Shown: positions 34,579-46,716, counted from the stretch's first letter. The stretch: DNA of 64,000 bases from Symbiodinium kawagutii (GCA_009767595.1 VSDK01001545.1:2097-66096), one strand, 5' to 3'. Notes: generated by a model not told the origin, from the letters alone. Numbers and translations: made by a program.

Positions 34579-37500
34579 TCATTAGGTTTTGAATACTGCT
34601 CACTTTGTGTCACTTTGTGTCAGTGAATGCTTGACTCAATTGATCCCAATGGGCCCAAAGGACGGGGAGGGACATCAGGTACTAGTCCTAACAAGCATCT
34701 CCAACTGTGGCATTCGCGGACAGTTCTGGCCACAAGCCTGACGAGTCGTCATTTCTTATGCCTACCTTCCCTTGACCACATATGGATGTGCTTCTTCATT
34801 TGATTGTTCTTCAGCAGGTAAAGACTTCCAACCAGATTGTACAACATGTATTTACATGTTGACATCAGGTAACAGGATGCAAAATGTCACTAGTGCATCA
34901 CTAGCGGAGCATTTTTGCCAAAAAAACACGGTGCGACGGTGGGACTTGTTACCTCGCAGAGCTGGCCAGGCTGAAGCCCTGGATGTGGCCAGTGATGCCT
35001 GGTGGCTCAGGTGGTAGGTTCAGTTCATGATGTATCATGGTAACATTATCGGATCGTTATCACCAAGTACTGCAGTACACATACTAAACATGCTGTACAT
35101 ACTGTGTACTTTTCTCGTGAAGATAATGATTACCTCTCATATGTTTCGATGGCACTGAATGAGGTTATGCTAACATTCTGACTGAGTGGGTCCAGCTGTT
35201 AATGCACCACTGCGAGTTTAGCGGAAATAGATTCAAATAGCCTATTTAGATGGTAGGTTTATTGATATTGATCCAACATCAATACCACTTGTGAAGAGAA
35301 AAACATGGCCTACAAATCTAGCAGCAGAGAGTGGCTGACTGGGCATCATCATGCTGTTGAATTTGATTAGAGTATGAGATCCGAGGCACTCCATGTATGG
35401 CATGTTTGCCTACATTTGAGTTTTTTACAGGTAGATATTGGAGTATTTGGGTATGGTCATGACTTAGTTTGTGACATGGATGAATTATGATGAATTATCT
35501 AATGCTGCATCCTGCAACTCTTGAAATGGTTGAGGGACGTGCAGAATGTTTCTGGCACTTATGAAATCATTTGATGAAATGTGGGATCACACTTGGCTGC
35601 AGTTGGAGCACTGGATTTCCAGCATAGGACACCAGCCACAGAGCAGTCATCCAAAACGAAAAGGGTAATTTTGACATTTCAAACTTCGAGTAGTACTATT
35701 GGTACGCATGTGGTATTGCTGGGCCATTAAGCAACCCAGCTTGCAGCCACTCAGGATGCGATGCTAAGCTACGAAAAGGTACCAGCCCCAGTTTGTGAAG
35801 CACGATCGAGTCATATTTAGTTAAGGTGAGTTCTGTGAAAAGCCGTGACTGATCTGACTGAATCTGGCTGATTGTTTATCATAGGTGGTTTAGCTCCCTG
35901 GGTTATTATAGGGTTGAGTGATGTTTTAGTCTCACCAATTAAATGAGTACGTGTTGGCAAAGTAGACAAAAGGGACTACTTGGAACTACACAAGGGCTTT
36001 GAGACTGCCAAAGTCACTGCTTGGTCATGCATAATCGTCCGCAAGGATATGCCCATCCATCATTTATCATGGCTTGAGATCCCAATTCTTTGGAGTGTCT
36101 TCATCGCTTGATTTTGAAACTTTTTCCCCCAGCCGAATCCCGCGTCCGTATAAAACCAGTCTATGTTTGCGACGAATAGTGGGTACGTTTGATACATCTT
36201 GATATTGTAATGTACTGGTAATATTTTCTTGCAGGGCTCGAGCACACCAATTCGTTAGCTATGAGCGCCACAGAGTATCAATGCTAACAAGTGCGTCTTC
36301 GGGAATGTGAACCATCAAGACATGGTTTCAAGGTCACTATCACATCAAAGATTTGTCATCGATAGTTTGCGGTCGGCATTAACTTCCGAACAATGTCGGA
36401 AGTTGTTTTGAGTCTGACTCAGTTAAAGTGTCACCCTAGCTGTCATTCCAACAAAGTTGACGTTTTTGAGATGTTGGGTCACCGGAGCACTCGGGCAATG
36501 AAAATGCCATAGGGTTTTCTCGTTCGATTGCTTTGTCGCGCGTGTTGCATGTCGTAGACATTCATCACAAATCGAATGTTTGAAGAGTTGAAAGCATTGT
36601 CGACCATTGCTCGCATGTGGGGTTTCATAGCCTGTACTTGTAATGATTAGTTTTCCTCTCGCCTGCGGAAGCTGGCAACTGGATATCAATCACCTCCTGA
36701 CCTTATCCAAACATATCCGCAGAGAGCTCAACAGGGGACGGTCAAACATATCATGCTCAACCAGTGGGCGTAGCCTGTCCAAGCCCTTGTGGCAGATGTG
36801 ATAACCGGGTCCCGTCCATACTATTTTCAGGCCTCCATGATATACGATCTTATATTGGCATGTCCTTCGCTTTGGGGTGATATTCACCATGAATTTCGGA
36901 TGTACTTTGGAAACGCAAATGTTGCTGACTGACATTATGTACTATAAAGTTCAGTAGCATTTTGAACCCATAGCAGCAAACCGACCGTGTGCTGAAAAAT
37001 CATGGGACCTGCAGCATCTTCAAGTTCTGGATCCTTTAGATTTGTTTCCGTCGTCTTGCTGGGGTTGTGTCCAGTTCGGGACACTGGCCGTACAGTTTTG
37101 CTGCAAGCCATTCCTCATCAAATTTTCAATTGTCAACGGCTTTTGTGGCTTTTCCTTTGCTACGAGATTTTTTTTGCAATCTATTGCAATCACTGACCTT
37201 GTTGAAGCTGAACATGTGATCCCATCCCGCTTTGCTAGACACACGTGGCTATTGAAAAGCAGGTGGTGCAGACAAGACGGAACCGAGAATCTGCTCGAAG
37301 CTTAGATGTAATATGATGTAATGCCTGCATGAGTGAGGAGGTTTGTATTTGCATTGCATAGGGTAAAAAACTAGTAATTACAGTACCCCTTGGAGAGAGA
37401 GAGAGAGAGAAGGAGAGAGAGCGAGAGAGAGTGAGAGGGATGGAGAGAGACAGGGAGAGAGAGAGAGAGAATTAGTAAAAATTGAAATAACATACACGGC

Positions 37501-38562
37501 AAAAATATCCACAACCTCCAAGCAAAACCAATCTGTTTATCCAGTTGCGCGTGGGTAAGAAACCTCAGAAAAAAGGACTGGAGGGAGGGTGATTTCCTAA
37601 CATCAGGGACCAGAAAGGATGCAGGAAACGTCACGGAGAAAGTGGTCAAATAGATGATTGTTCTATGTGTGCATAGATCACGAGGCAGGTGCCTGCCAGC
37701 CATGTGGACCAAGGCGGGCTTACTCCCGTCTCAAGACCTTTATGATCTATGATGCATGCTGATACACCGCTTCCTGCGGTCAGGCAGGAGGGCAGGGGTG
37801 ACGTGTTGTGAACATCACTAGTCGCTGGAATGCATGCATTTTGCTTATGGAAACCACCAGTGTGAGGCCGACATGATTTGGATTTGGATGTTTTCAAGGG
37901 ATCCCTCAAATTATAGTGATGAAGAGGGATTGCCGTCCTGTCCCCCAGAGAAAAGGCAAATGCACATGCACATTTACAATATATTTTAGATGTTTTGTAG
38001 TTATATAATGGACAGGTACATTGTTCTCAAATATTCACATGTGTACAAAAAAATTTATCATGTTCGGTTGTATATATACATATATGTATGGTGTACGTGT
38101 GTCTATGCGTGACTTGTGACGGGTGCAATGGCACATATTGCACACAAAGATACATAAATCATTGCTAAATGAATATGTAGAAAAAGAAGTGCGCGCGTGT
38201 GTGGCAGTGGCAAGTTGGGCATGAAGTGCCATAAATTTCACAGTGGTATTTGAGGCCGGCTTCGCAGCAGGCATCTTCTCGGCCAGACTTTCTGAGTAGC
38301 GGGCAGTGAATTGGGGCACCACAGGCCGATGGTACACTGGATGTACGTGGATCCGATCCGAAGACAACACCCCGTGATCCCTCTGGGGTCATAAGTATGT
38401 AGGATCCCACCACAAACGCATCAAACTGTGGCACTTGTAGTTGGTATTATTGGTATCTTGGGTAGTTACTGAGAGTTGAGTTCATCGCCGGTCTAAACGC
38501 ATACAAAAACATTTCCCTCAAAGATTGCATGCCAACGTCTTTGTGACTGTTTCACGCGCTAG
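34579..38562. other. Gene-poor stretch
   Basis: I see no convincing exon chain over almost 4 kb. A plus frame at 37002-37305 (ending RQDGTENLLEA) is the best weak candidate. Positions 34982-35000 match 19 bases of reductase exon 3. A GA microsatellite occupies 37393-37470. Minus-strand frames at 38035-38434 lack support. Confidence 0.4.
37393..37470 (+). repeat. GA dinucleotide microsatellite
   Basis: Interrupted GA repeats with GGA, GCGA and CAGG breaks. Confidence 0.9.
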
Positions 38563-39223
38563 TTCTCCACTTGTCGAGACCTGACTTCCATTCCTCAAGT
38601 GGCCAAAAAGGAAAGAACTGCACTGCAGCCGCAAGATCATTCCCAGGACGCATTTGCAGGCCGAACACCGACTCCTCCGGTGAAACGTCAGAGTTCCCAA
38701 GGTAAGGAGCTAAGATGGCATGCACACTGTTCCAAAGTCTCGCGGAAGGCCACCGATGCACTTCCTTTTTGAGCCTTTTTACCTTGGCTGCTATCATGAA
38801 GTGGACTTTATAGTGTTGATGCTGGCATAAAATTGGCCTGCGGCTATAGGTCATTTGAGCCTGATGTTTTGTTTAGCAAATGATGACTGCTCGGGCTTGA
38901 AGTCAATTTATGTCTCCCCACGTCTTTGAACCCCCGGATTGATCAGTTGATTATTGGTTGAACCTTATTGTTTACAGTTTGAATCAATCTTCATCAGTTT
39001 GAACCCCCCTTATTGGTGATGAACGCCAGCAGTGAATATCCAGTGCTTGGAAACTGCTCAGCATATTCTGCAGCTGAAGAACTGGCTCAGCGCGATGCCA
39101 AAAACATTTCCGGTGGTGTATATCGATGAGGCTTTGCTGCCAGAATCCAAGCAGCTCTCAAGCCGTTCCCTCAGAATATCTCGGTTGGATCCTGTGGAGT
39201 TCCCTGGGCTATCCTGGGCCTAG
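38563..39223 (+). CDS. Unidentified gene end, two exons
   Basis: Exon 38563-38701 ends at a strong GTAAGG donor and reads VAKKERTALQPQDHSQDAF and GRTPTPPVKRQSSQ. Exon 39030-39223 follows a GAACGCCAG acceptor, joins at phase 1, and reads VNIQCLETAQHILQLKNWL, SAMPKTFPVVYIDEALLPES, ending VEFPGLSWA and TAG. A minus frame covers the first exon but lacks a matching donor. Family unknown. Confidence 0.5.
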
Positions 39224-39469
39224 CCTTCTTGGATCAACCGGCCACTGTATGTTTATGTCCACGCTCGCCCCCAAGGAGCATTTTTCCAAAGAGGTTACAG
39301 AGCTGACAGTAGATCATCACGATGAACTCACAAGATCCACGTCAAGGTGGTGTGAAACTAGCCGCTAGCCTGGACATTGAAGATCATGTGATATCATGTG
39401 CACTTCCGGGATGTGGAACATGGTAGGAGGAGTTCATAGATCATCGTTGAAGTGTACATGTTCCACTAG

Positions 39470-39625
39470 GGCAGGTCAGGTGCACAGGACAACCCCCTAA
39501 TAAGTTCGGTCCCAAATTGCCATTCCACAACGCCAGTGAACCGGTTCTATGCGGAGATGTGCCATGATGTGCCTGTGCATTGGCAGCCCAGGCTGTGTGA
39601 AGGGATGGCATTTGAAGCCCGTTGA
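39470..39625 (+). CDS. Possible terminal exon, unidentified
   Basis: Fifty-one codons are open after a CACTAG acceptor: SGAQDNPLISSVPNCHSTTP, VNRFYAEMCHDVPVHWQPR and LCEGMAFEAR before TGA. The second half looks strongly protein-like. A minus frame is also open. An ATG-starting hydrophobic frame follows at 39650-39867 (reading SAVNPFDMSVCVNLASYLG) but lacks support. Confidence 0.4.
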   Translation, partial: GRSGAQDNPLISSVPNCHSTTPVNRFYAEMCHDVPVHWQPRLCEGMAFEAR

Positions 39626-40107
39626 CCGGAAGCTTCCAAGGAGCCAACATGAGCCTTCTAAAGATGGGCAGGCGTAGCCATGCGCAACCTTTGCCTCACG
39701 ATATGTTCTTGGCAGTTTTCAAGATAGCAGCTTCAGCTGTCAATCCATTTGATATGTCTGTGTGTGTCAACCTTGCAAGCTACCTCGGCTACCGTGCTTT
39801 ACCTAGCTCCCATCAGCTCCTCAGCTGGCTGCTTTGTGTTACGGGATCATTACTTGTTTGCGTCTAAGCATGCGCGCTGAACAGCATCGTTGGACGCGCT
39901 TGCGTTTCCGAAGCCCATAGAAAGAATCATACAGTGCCATACCTCTTCAGTTTTAAATTGCTTTGGTATTTGTATGCCGCTGCGGGCTTGCATGAGGCGT
40001 ATATATATATATATAGATATATGCGTAAACGATGTGTGCGTGTGCATTTGCACGTGGACGGCATGTGTGCATGATCATAGAATCATGCCATGCCCATCCA
40101 TTTTCAG

Positions 40108-40393
40108 CTACAGTCGCCAGCATTCGTATCTATTGCTTGCGCCAGGACCCCAACTGGGTTGGAGCACCGTGACTTGCCTCACTCATAACGGCTGGTGGAT
40201 TAGTTTCGACACAACTGATGAAGAACAAGTACAGGGAAAATCCATGAAAATCCAGGGTTTCTGCCCGCCAGTTTGTCATCGAAAAGTTGCTGAACGAACG
40301 TGTTTTGTCCCAAATTTTGAGGCCCCCAAAGCGGCGCATTCAGCAACACCCGAGGGGCTCTCAACAGGACGCAGCAGAGTCGGTGGAACATGA
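40108..40393 (+). CDS. Possible terminal exon, unidentified
   Basis: After a CCATTTTCAG acceptor, a frame of about 94 codons stays open, including SFDTTDEEQVQGKSMKIQG, FCPPVCHRKVAERTCFVPN and a Ser/Gly/Arg tail before TGA. An alternative frame after the same acceptor stops at 40189. No family recognised. Confidence 0.35.
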
Positions 40394-40469
40394 CGGATTA
40401 TGATGGACACTGCCGTTTGGAGAATTGTTGTGAGAACACTGATTGCATTAGGAGGACTGTGAGCCGTTG

Positions 40470-40760
40470 TCAATGATGATTGTCATTCGTTACCCTTAGT
40501 AACAAACCATCCTCACCTGTCATGAGCCATCATTGGCCAGTAGCCATCACTGCTCGTCATCAGCAGGATGAGTTGCCATTGCCACTATTAATGACAACCA
40601 GCTTGGTTAGTTGACTTGTAATCATTGACCTTTACTGTAGCCATTTTAGGCATCATCAACCATCATTTTACCATCCTTTGTGTGTTACCCATCATCAGTC
40701 GTCATTCGCCATTAAGCTGCCATGAACCATCCTAAATATTCATAAATGAGATCACATCAC
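40470..40760 (-). repeat. Degenerate CCATCAT/AACCATC island (minus orientation)
   Basis: Words such as ACCATCATTTTACCATCC and CATCATTGGCCAGTAGCC recur. They are the complement of the words in the island at 40970-41190, on the other side of the exon at 40805-40967. Confidence 0.45.
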
Positions 40761-40804
40761 TTAAGCACCATTCGCCCATCGCCAACAATTCCTATTGCAA
40801 TCAG

Positions 40805-41694
40805 GTTGGTTGGGTGTTCGCCGAGCTTTCTGGCGTGGACAGGACCATGTCAGCAGCTGCCAGACTTGGGATGAAGTGGACCTATGTGGACCCGGATGCC
40901 GAAGCACCGGAGCTGTCGCGGGCTGAGCGAAAGCTGCCAGTGGTGGTGAAGAACGGTTCATGCTGCGGTCAATGGTGGGTTATGTATATGATGATGGTTA
41001 ATGATGCTGTTCATAGTTTGGTTAATGATGCTATCCATGGTGGCCAATGATGGCTATGTAATAATGCTGTCCATGGTGGCCAATGATGGCTTTGTCATGA
41101 TGCCGTTAAGAGTGATGGTAATGATGCTGTGAATGATGCTGTAAATAGCGGCTAATGATGGTTAAGAATGGCTAATAGCATAGTTAACTATGGCATCAAT
41201 TCAAGCTACATTCAGAGGGCCTACGTTGGCCCGAAGCATTCTTCTAAAGTTTAGTTGTCAGATTGCTAGCGTGTGTGTGTTACCAACTTGGCCCATTTGC
41301 TGTTGAACTTGAATGAACTGAATTGATGTTAACAAAATTTCACGTCAACTATGGTGATTTGCTACCAGTCGTGTTCACGCGCATTCCCCATTTTGTCCAA
41401 ATCTCCACCCGGTCCCCGGTTCACCCTGCGCCACTCATGCGGCATCGCTCAGGTTGAAAGCACTTCCTCCCATCGAGCCAAGCCTCGTAGCGGAGAAGGA
41501 GCTTCCCAAGGTGCACTTGGGAGCAGTTGTACAGCTGTGGGCGCCAGTTGGGCAGCACTTTCACGGAGTCTGATTGCATGCTGGATGCGTGCCCTGCCCT
41601 GGAGGCCAACCGCAGCCGGAAAAAGCATGTAGCTGAGCAGAACATCAGTGCTGATGTGTGGGTAGAAAAAGCTCCGGTAACCGCCCTCTCGTAA
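40805..41694 (+). CDS. Unidentified gene, two or three exons with a frame break
   Basis: Exon 40805-40967 is well formed (acceptor TTGCAATCAG, donor GTCAAT) and reads VFAELSGVDRTMSAAARLG, MKWTYVDPDAEAPELSRAE and KLPVVVKNGSCC. A second block at 41453-41694 reads LKALPPIEPSLVAEKELPK and VVQLWAPVGQHFHG. It then needs a +1 shift, or a 37-base intron (41568-41604), to continue as NRSRKKHVAEQNISADVWVE and stop at 41692. The phase between the two blocks does not match directly, so an exon is missing from the model. Family unknown. Confidence 0.4.
40970..41190 (+). repeat. Degenerate GGTTAATGATG island (plus orientation)
   Basis: The longer words CCATGGTGGCCAATGATGG and GTTAATGATGCT recur two to three times with variation. 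It begins a few bases after the donor of the exon ending at 40967. Confidence 0.55.
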
Positions 41695-41900
41695 ATAATC
41701 TCATGCATTCAAAGGTTAGAAGTGGGCGTGGTGTTTTGGCCGGCTGGCAAGTAGCTGTTTTGCCGCCTGGGGCATGAAGGGCTGGACCAACTCCTTACTA
41801 ATCACCAGCTTTGATCAACTACCTGCAACTCCCTTGAACTTAGATCAACATGATCAACCTAGCACCAATGCCATGTTTTTTTATGGGCACCTCCGCTCAG

Positions 41901-41988
41901 GCACCTTCCAAGGAAGACCAACTTGTGGAAGATGTACCTTGAGGGTTTCATCAAGTTGTCCCCTGTCCCTATCCGAACCTTTTCCTGA
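41901..41988 (+). CDS. Possible terminal exon, unidentified
   Basis: After a CTCCGCTCAG acceptor the frame reads HLPRKTNLWKMYLEGFIKLS and PVPIRTFS, then TGA. A second plus frame (TFQGRPTCGRCTLRVSSSC) is open too. The preceding exon is unknown. Confidence 0.35.
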
Positions 41989-42273
41989 TGATTGTTAAGA
42001 TCGTGCATCAATAATGATAGGTTTCCAAAGGTATATTACCCGGACAATTTCAGCATAACTCGAAACAAACTATATTCTTAGGCGACTACCAACCAATAAG
42101 AGAAATAACTATCCAACCAATAACCCAACCAATAAGAGAAATAACAAGCAATCCATAACTATCCATAACTCATAACAAACTATTCCAGTGTTGCTTGCCC
42201 TTTGGTTCATTGGTTGATCAACACACTTCATGGCTGTTGGACATACCCAACACCCGCTGCAACCGAGGCGACC

Positions 42274-42363
42274 ATGCCCGCACGACTCGGTTCCAAAGAA
42301 AAGCTGCCGGGCAGCAAGCCATTAGCGGCACCAGCCGTGGTGAAAACAGGCTGTGATCTATGA
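42274..42363 (+). CDS. Possible first exon or small frame, unidentified
   Basis: An ATG in a GACC context opens MPARLGSKEKLPGSKPLAA and PAVVKTGCDL. The lysine/proline/alanine composition is protein-like. The frame stops at 42361 unless a GC donor is used inside AAAACAGGCTG near 42349. The upstream frame is open back to 42171, so it may also be an internal exon. Confidence 0.35.
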   Translation: MPARLGSKEKLPGSKPLAAPAVVKTGCDL

Positions 42364-43181
42364 GAATTGTCGACCTACTGTATTTGGTTTATATGATGGG
42401 TTTTGTTGATTCACTTTTTCGGAATTCATGGCTGCGTGGGCTAGACAAATTTTGGGGTTATGTTTTGTGTATGGATGGATGGGTTATGATTTTTTTACAC
42501 CTCTCTCGCTGTTCCAAAAAATACATATTGTCCGTGATGTTGCAGTGCTGTACGTCATGCATGACGTTGCTTTGGTTTAAGTTTTATTGAATTCAAGATT
42601 CAAAATGTAGTTGTTACACGCTGCATGCGCTTCCACAGCATCACAAAGGTTACGACTCCTGGATTCTCGGAGACGGAGAGAGGAGTAGAATCCACTTGGC
42701 TCGAAGAATCCGCATGTTGCCACAGATGTCATAGTCCCTTGATGGCCATGCTGTATCCTGGGATGCCCATGGGTGCCCAGTTTGGCCGCACCAACTCCGG
42801 GGGTTGAACCAAGGCTGACCAGTGCCAGGATGGAGGAGATTGGCCAAGCTGCAAGGGTGCGCAATTGCTGCGGCAATGCCCGGGGGGGATGCTTCTTGCA
42901 GAGCCCTGGTTACATTTGCATAGAGGTTGTATAACAAAATTGCAAATATATATATATATACAGATATACAATTTAAATAATGTTATATTTAAACAAATGA
43001 CATTCGTAAGATGATATAAACGTAGTATAGGAATGACATAGATATGCGTCTCTTGAATTATTTTGGGTGGTTTGTGCATCAACATTTCAGATACATATGT
43101 TCTCATATATGTATGCGTCCATTAGGCTCAGCAACACGTTCCGCGACTAAACTGCCACATGCGCAGCGATGACAACTTTCA

Positions 43182-44830
43182 TTGGCATGTACCCTGGGTA
43201 CCAGATTCAGCCAGAGCTGTATTGTCAGTTCAGCCTTTTGTGGCCGTTTCAACCCCGACAACGAGAACAAGATTGTTCAGGTTTCCGTTTCAAACTCAGA
43301 GATGCTTCGACGGCTTATTCTGAAACGTCTTTGTTGGAGTCAACTCCAAGAGCCGCTGATACAATGCCTCGAAGCGATTCGAGAAAGGAGGTCCAAATCG
43401 ACTGATGAAAGCCGTGGACACTTTGAGGGCACGAGAGAGGGACTTGAAGGCGAGGTTGGACTCCGACCACGAAGCATTTCAGGTGCTTCAAGCCCGGCTG
43501 GAGGAAACCACAGCACTTGCGGAGCAGGTTCCGTATTTGAAAAGATGCTGGCCGACGTGGAGGTAGAGCTTGAGGAGGAGCGCCGTTTGAGAGGTTGCCT
43601 TCAAAATGAGTTCGAAGATATGAAGGCGAAGAAGATCCAATGGCAGAGGTTGGTTCGATGAAGTTCGGAACGGATTAGTGAGCTGGAGGACCAGCTTTGG
43701 TGCAGTGAGGCTGCGATTCAAGATGTGCTCCAGGAAGTAGAAGACTTGAAGATGGAGCTTGACGAGGAACGCCGCTTGAGAGGTTGCCTTGAAAATAAGT
43801 TCGCTCAGAAAGATGGCGGCCTCAAAGCAGTGTGTCATTGCGACAAGAAGGACAACACCTGGAGGCGCTCTTTGGGTGGAAATTCTGTGGACTCAGATGA
43901 GTCGACTCGGGTCCCTGACGATGAGGAGAACCCCAGTCAAAGGAAGGATCTGGAGTTTGAAGCTCCCTTTGAAGTGCTACCTGCTGACCAAGATCAGAAA
44001 ACTATGATTCTGCCCCAGGAGTTGCTACCAAATTTGCTGGAATTCCTTGCTGTAGCGGAAGTGGTCCAAATGGAGACACGCGCTGTCTCGAGTTTCTTTT
44101 CAAGCTCAAAAAGGTATGGCTGGCCCATTTGCTCAATCTGATGGACCTTGATTCATTGCCACAACGCACCGGCTATTGGACCACGCATCCTGCACTTGAA
44201 TGGGCTTGGCACTATGAAAGCCTTTATGACAGCAAAGTCGACAGCGCTTTGGAAATTGATCGAAATGTTTGGGAAGGTTTCCAAGGGTGTCGCTGCTTTA
44301 TGAATGGCATCTCACTGTGGCACGCTCTTTATCCGGAGATGGTGCAACCTCCCTCAACAACAGCGATTCAATGGTCCTCCTCTGAAAACAGTGTGCTTTC
44401 TACAGTTGGACAAGGTTTGTGGGGTGCAATGACACTTCAGTCCCAGGGCTGCAAGGTACAGCCAGTGGCGCTTTGAAGGTGCTCTTCACAAAAGGCTTGT
44501 CAGAAGCGACCTACTGGTTCGCCCTATATAGCCACATTGACCTCTTGCAGTTCAGCGTATCAAAATTTCAGCAAGGACTCAGCAGCCGAACACCTGATGA
44601 ATCTCACAAAATTCAACTATACGGACCGGACAATGAAGATTCTGGCCTTTAACGAAATCCTTTCGATCTTGAATGCAATTCGCTTCACGCAAGAAACTGA
44701 TAGACATTTGGCGATTCGCTACCACAACGCCAAGGTCCTTGCAGATTGGACTAAGAACTTTGAGCAAGCAGCAGCAAAACTGCGGCTTTTGCTGAATTTG
44801 CTGCTGACGGAGACCAAAGAATGTGCCTAG
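43182..44830 (+). pseudogene. Decayed coiled-coil/F-box gene, intronless
   Basis: Coding-like sequence continues for about 1.6 kb without clear introns but changes frame repeatedly and has an in-frame TGA (43659). The order is: helical start (EMLRRLILKRLCWSQLQEPL); a coiled coil in a second frame (RARERDLKARLDSDHEAF); then two related heptad repeats, ELEEERRLRGCLQNEFED and ELDEERRLRGCLENKFAQ; an acidic linker; and an F-box-like core, LPQELLPNLLEFLAVAEVV. Then, after a shift in an A-run, WLAHLLNLMDLDSLPQ and about 230 more residues in three frames end RLLLNLLLTETKECA. F-box proteins normally link substrates to SCF ubiquitin ligases. Uncorrected long-read indels could produce the same appearance, so pseudogene status is inferred. 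Confidence 0.55.
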
Positions 44831-45210
44831 GAAAAAAATATGTATGCGTCCATTCGTATCAACTTGCACATGTTGAAAATGTATCGAACTGTGCGCATTC
44901 AGTGTGTGTATGAATGCATAGGTATGCATGTGAGTGTGTAATGTAGTGTTGGGTTGTGTTTTTTTAACTTTTTTATACTTGTCATATGACTTGGCACTAT
45001 AACTATGCAACTAAGCATGGGTTATGGAATGGAATTCGATGCAAATCAATGCATACGTGCTGCAACGTAATGCCTTGTAACGCGATGACATGCAATTGCA
45101 CCTTATGTAATGTTTGTGGTGACATGTGATACGATGCAATGTGACGTGATGTAGTGTATGTGTACTTGCAATGGTATGGAGTGGTGGGGCTCCCACGACT
45201 AATGTATAGA

Positions 45211-45270
45211 GGGATGGATGGATGGATGGATGGATGGATGGATGGATGGATGGATGGTTGGTTGGATGGA
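45211..45270 (+). repeat. GGAT tetranucleotide microsatellite
   Basis: About fourteen GGAT units, ending in GGTT variants. Confidence 0.95.
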
Positions 45271-46614
45271 ATGTACAGATGAAAGGTAATGTAGGTTAAT
45301 GCACTGTACAATAGAGCTATATTTACAAAGCAGAGTATGGCAAATGTAGGCATGCTTGTTCAGGACACATCTCCTTAGATTTTCTAAGATTGTTGGCTCT
45401 CTTATTCGCCACAATCACGTTGAGAGGTTTGAGGAATGAATGATTTCGATAAGTACTAAGACAACATGCTGTCCTAGCCTTGCCGTTTCGTGAGTGAGGT
45501 GCTCAATTCATGTCGAATGGGCGCCGGAAAAAGCTGGACAGACTGATGCTTTGGCGCCCCATGATAATTTGCCATGGTGTTTGTTTCGTATGAGCTGTTG
45601 GCGGATCAAAAGTTGAATTGGTGGAAGTTGAGACTTTGCCCAGGGCCGCTTGCCCTCCGATGCCCTGCCGAATGTTGGAATGTTGGGATCTCAAACTGAA
45701 GCTGGATGGGCACGCTGGGGGGGAACCATGACCATGAGGAATGGGTGAAGTTGTGAGGTAAAATGGATGAAGGCGTTGTTCTCTTTTAGACAAGTTGAGA
45801 ACAGACTTTCAGCTCAAGGAGGTTCAGAGCACAAGTCCCACCTTCTCAATGGGGACACCTATGGTGCTACCAAACAACGGCTGAGTGGCTGGGGGGGTTT
45901 CAACGTTTGTTGATGGCCAACCGCTGACCGGAACAGCGGGTCCCTGAGACTGGCGAAGCAGCTGAAGCAGCCAGCACCTCTAACTGCCGCCGGAGAACCA
46001 GATGTCCCAACGTCATGGCAGCACTGCGCCGTGGAAAGGACCATCAGTTGTCGAAAAACTTCCACAAGAGCCGCGTCTCTCAGAAGATGCTGATAGGATT
46101 TGACAGGTAAATAGTCGTGTTTAGTCCCATAGTAGTGCCATTACAATTTCTCGAAATCAGCGAACCAGCTTTCATAACTCAGCTGCTACTGTGGCTTCCT
46201 TCACCCTCTTGACCCTACGCCTTTGCTCAGCATGGCCGAGGTATTGATTCGGAAAAAGACGAAAGTTGAAACCTGGCAGAAAGTTGGGCAAGTCAACTGC
46301 CATGCTACCAATACCAACATCACTATAGTTTTACTATGTTTTACTGTTATGATGTTATGGTCAGTCCGTTTTGGTGATTGCGACGTGCTGGCATGATGCA
46401 GGGAAGCCAACATCAATTACAGTGTTTGCGTGGTAATTAAGGGTAGGGTTTTACAATGTTTGGCCGTCAGATCAACTCATTGCCCTTCATCCATCTTCAT
46501 CCTGCCTACGACTGATCCAGCTGATTGATTCTGTAGTATGGACCGCGGTGCTGCATGCCCTTCTCTTTTGGCATGAGAACAGTCTGAAAAAGAAGTAATG
46601 AACAGTTACAAAGG
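45271..46614. other. No firm gene
   Basis: Short frames lie on both strands (45503-45793 minus and 45859-46065 minus) without splice support or domains. Confidence 0.4.
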
Positions 46615-46615
46615 T

Positions 46616-46667
<52 letters not shown>

Positions 46668-46668
46668 A
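46615..46668 (+). repeat. GAT trinucleotide microsatellite
   Basis: About eighteen perfect GAT units. They produce Met, Asp or, on the other strand, His/Ser/Ile runs that are not evidence of coding. Confidence 0.95.
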
Positions 46669-46716
46669 ACTTCTTACACAATCCATCAACCATTCACATG
46701 TATCAACCAGCGCAGA

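Noticed and set aside
38552-38854. 100-codon minus frame (ending DKWRTSA)
   Set aside because: The plus strand has a GTAAGG donor and a phase-consistent second exon, so the minus frame is treated as a shadow.
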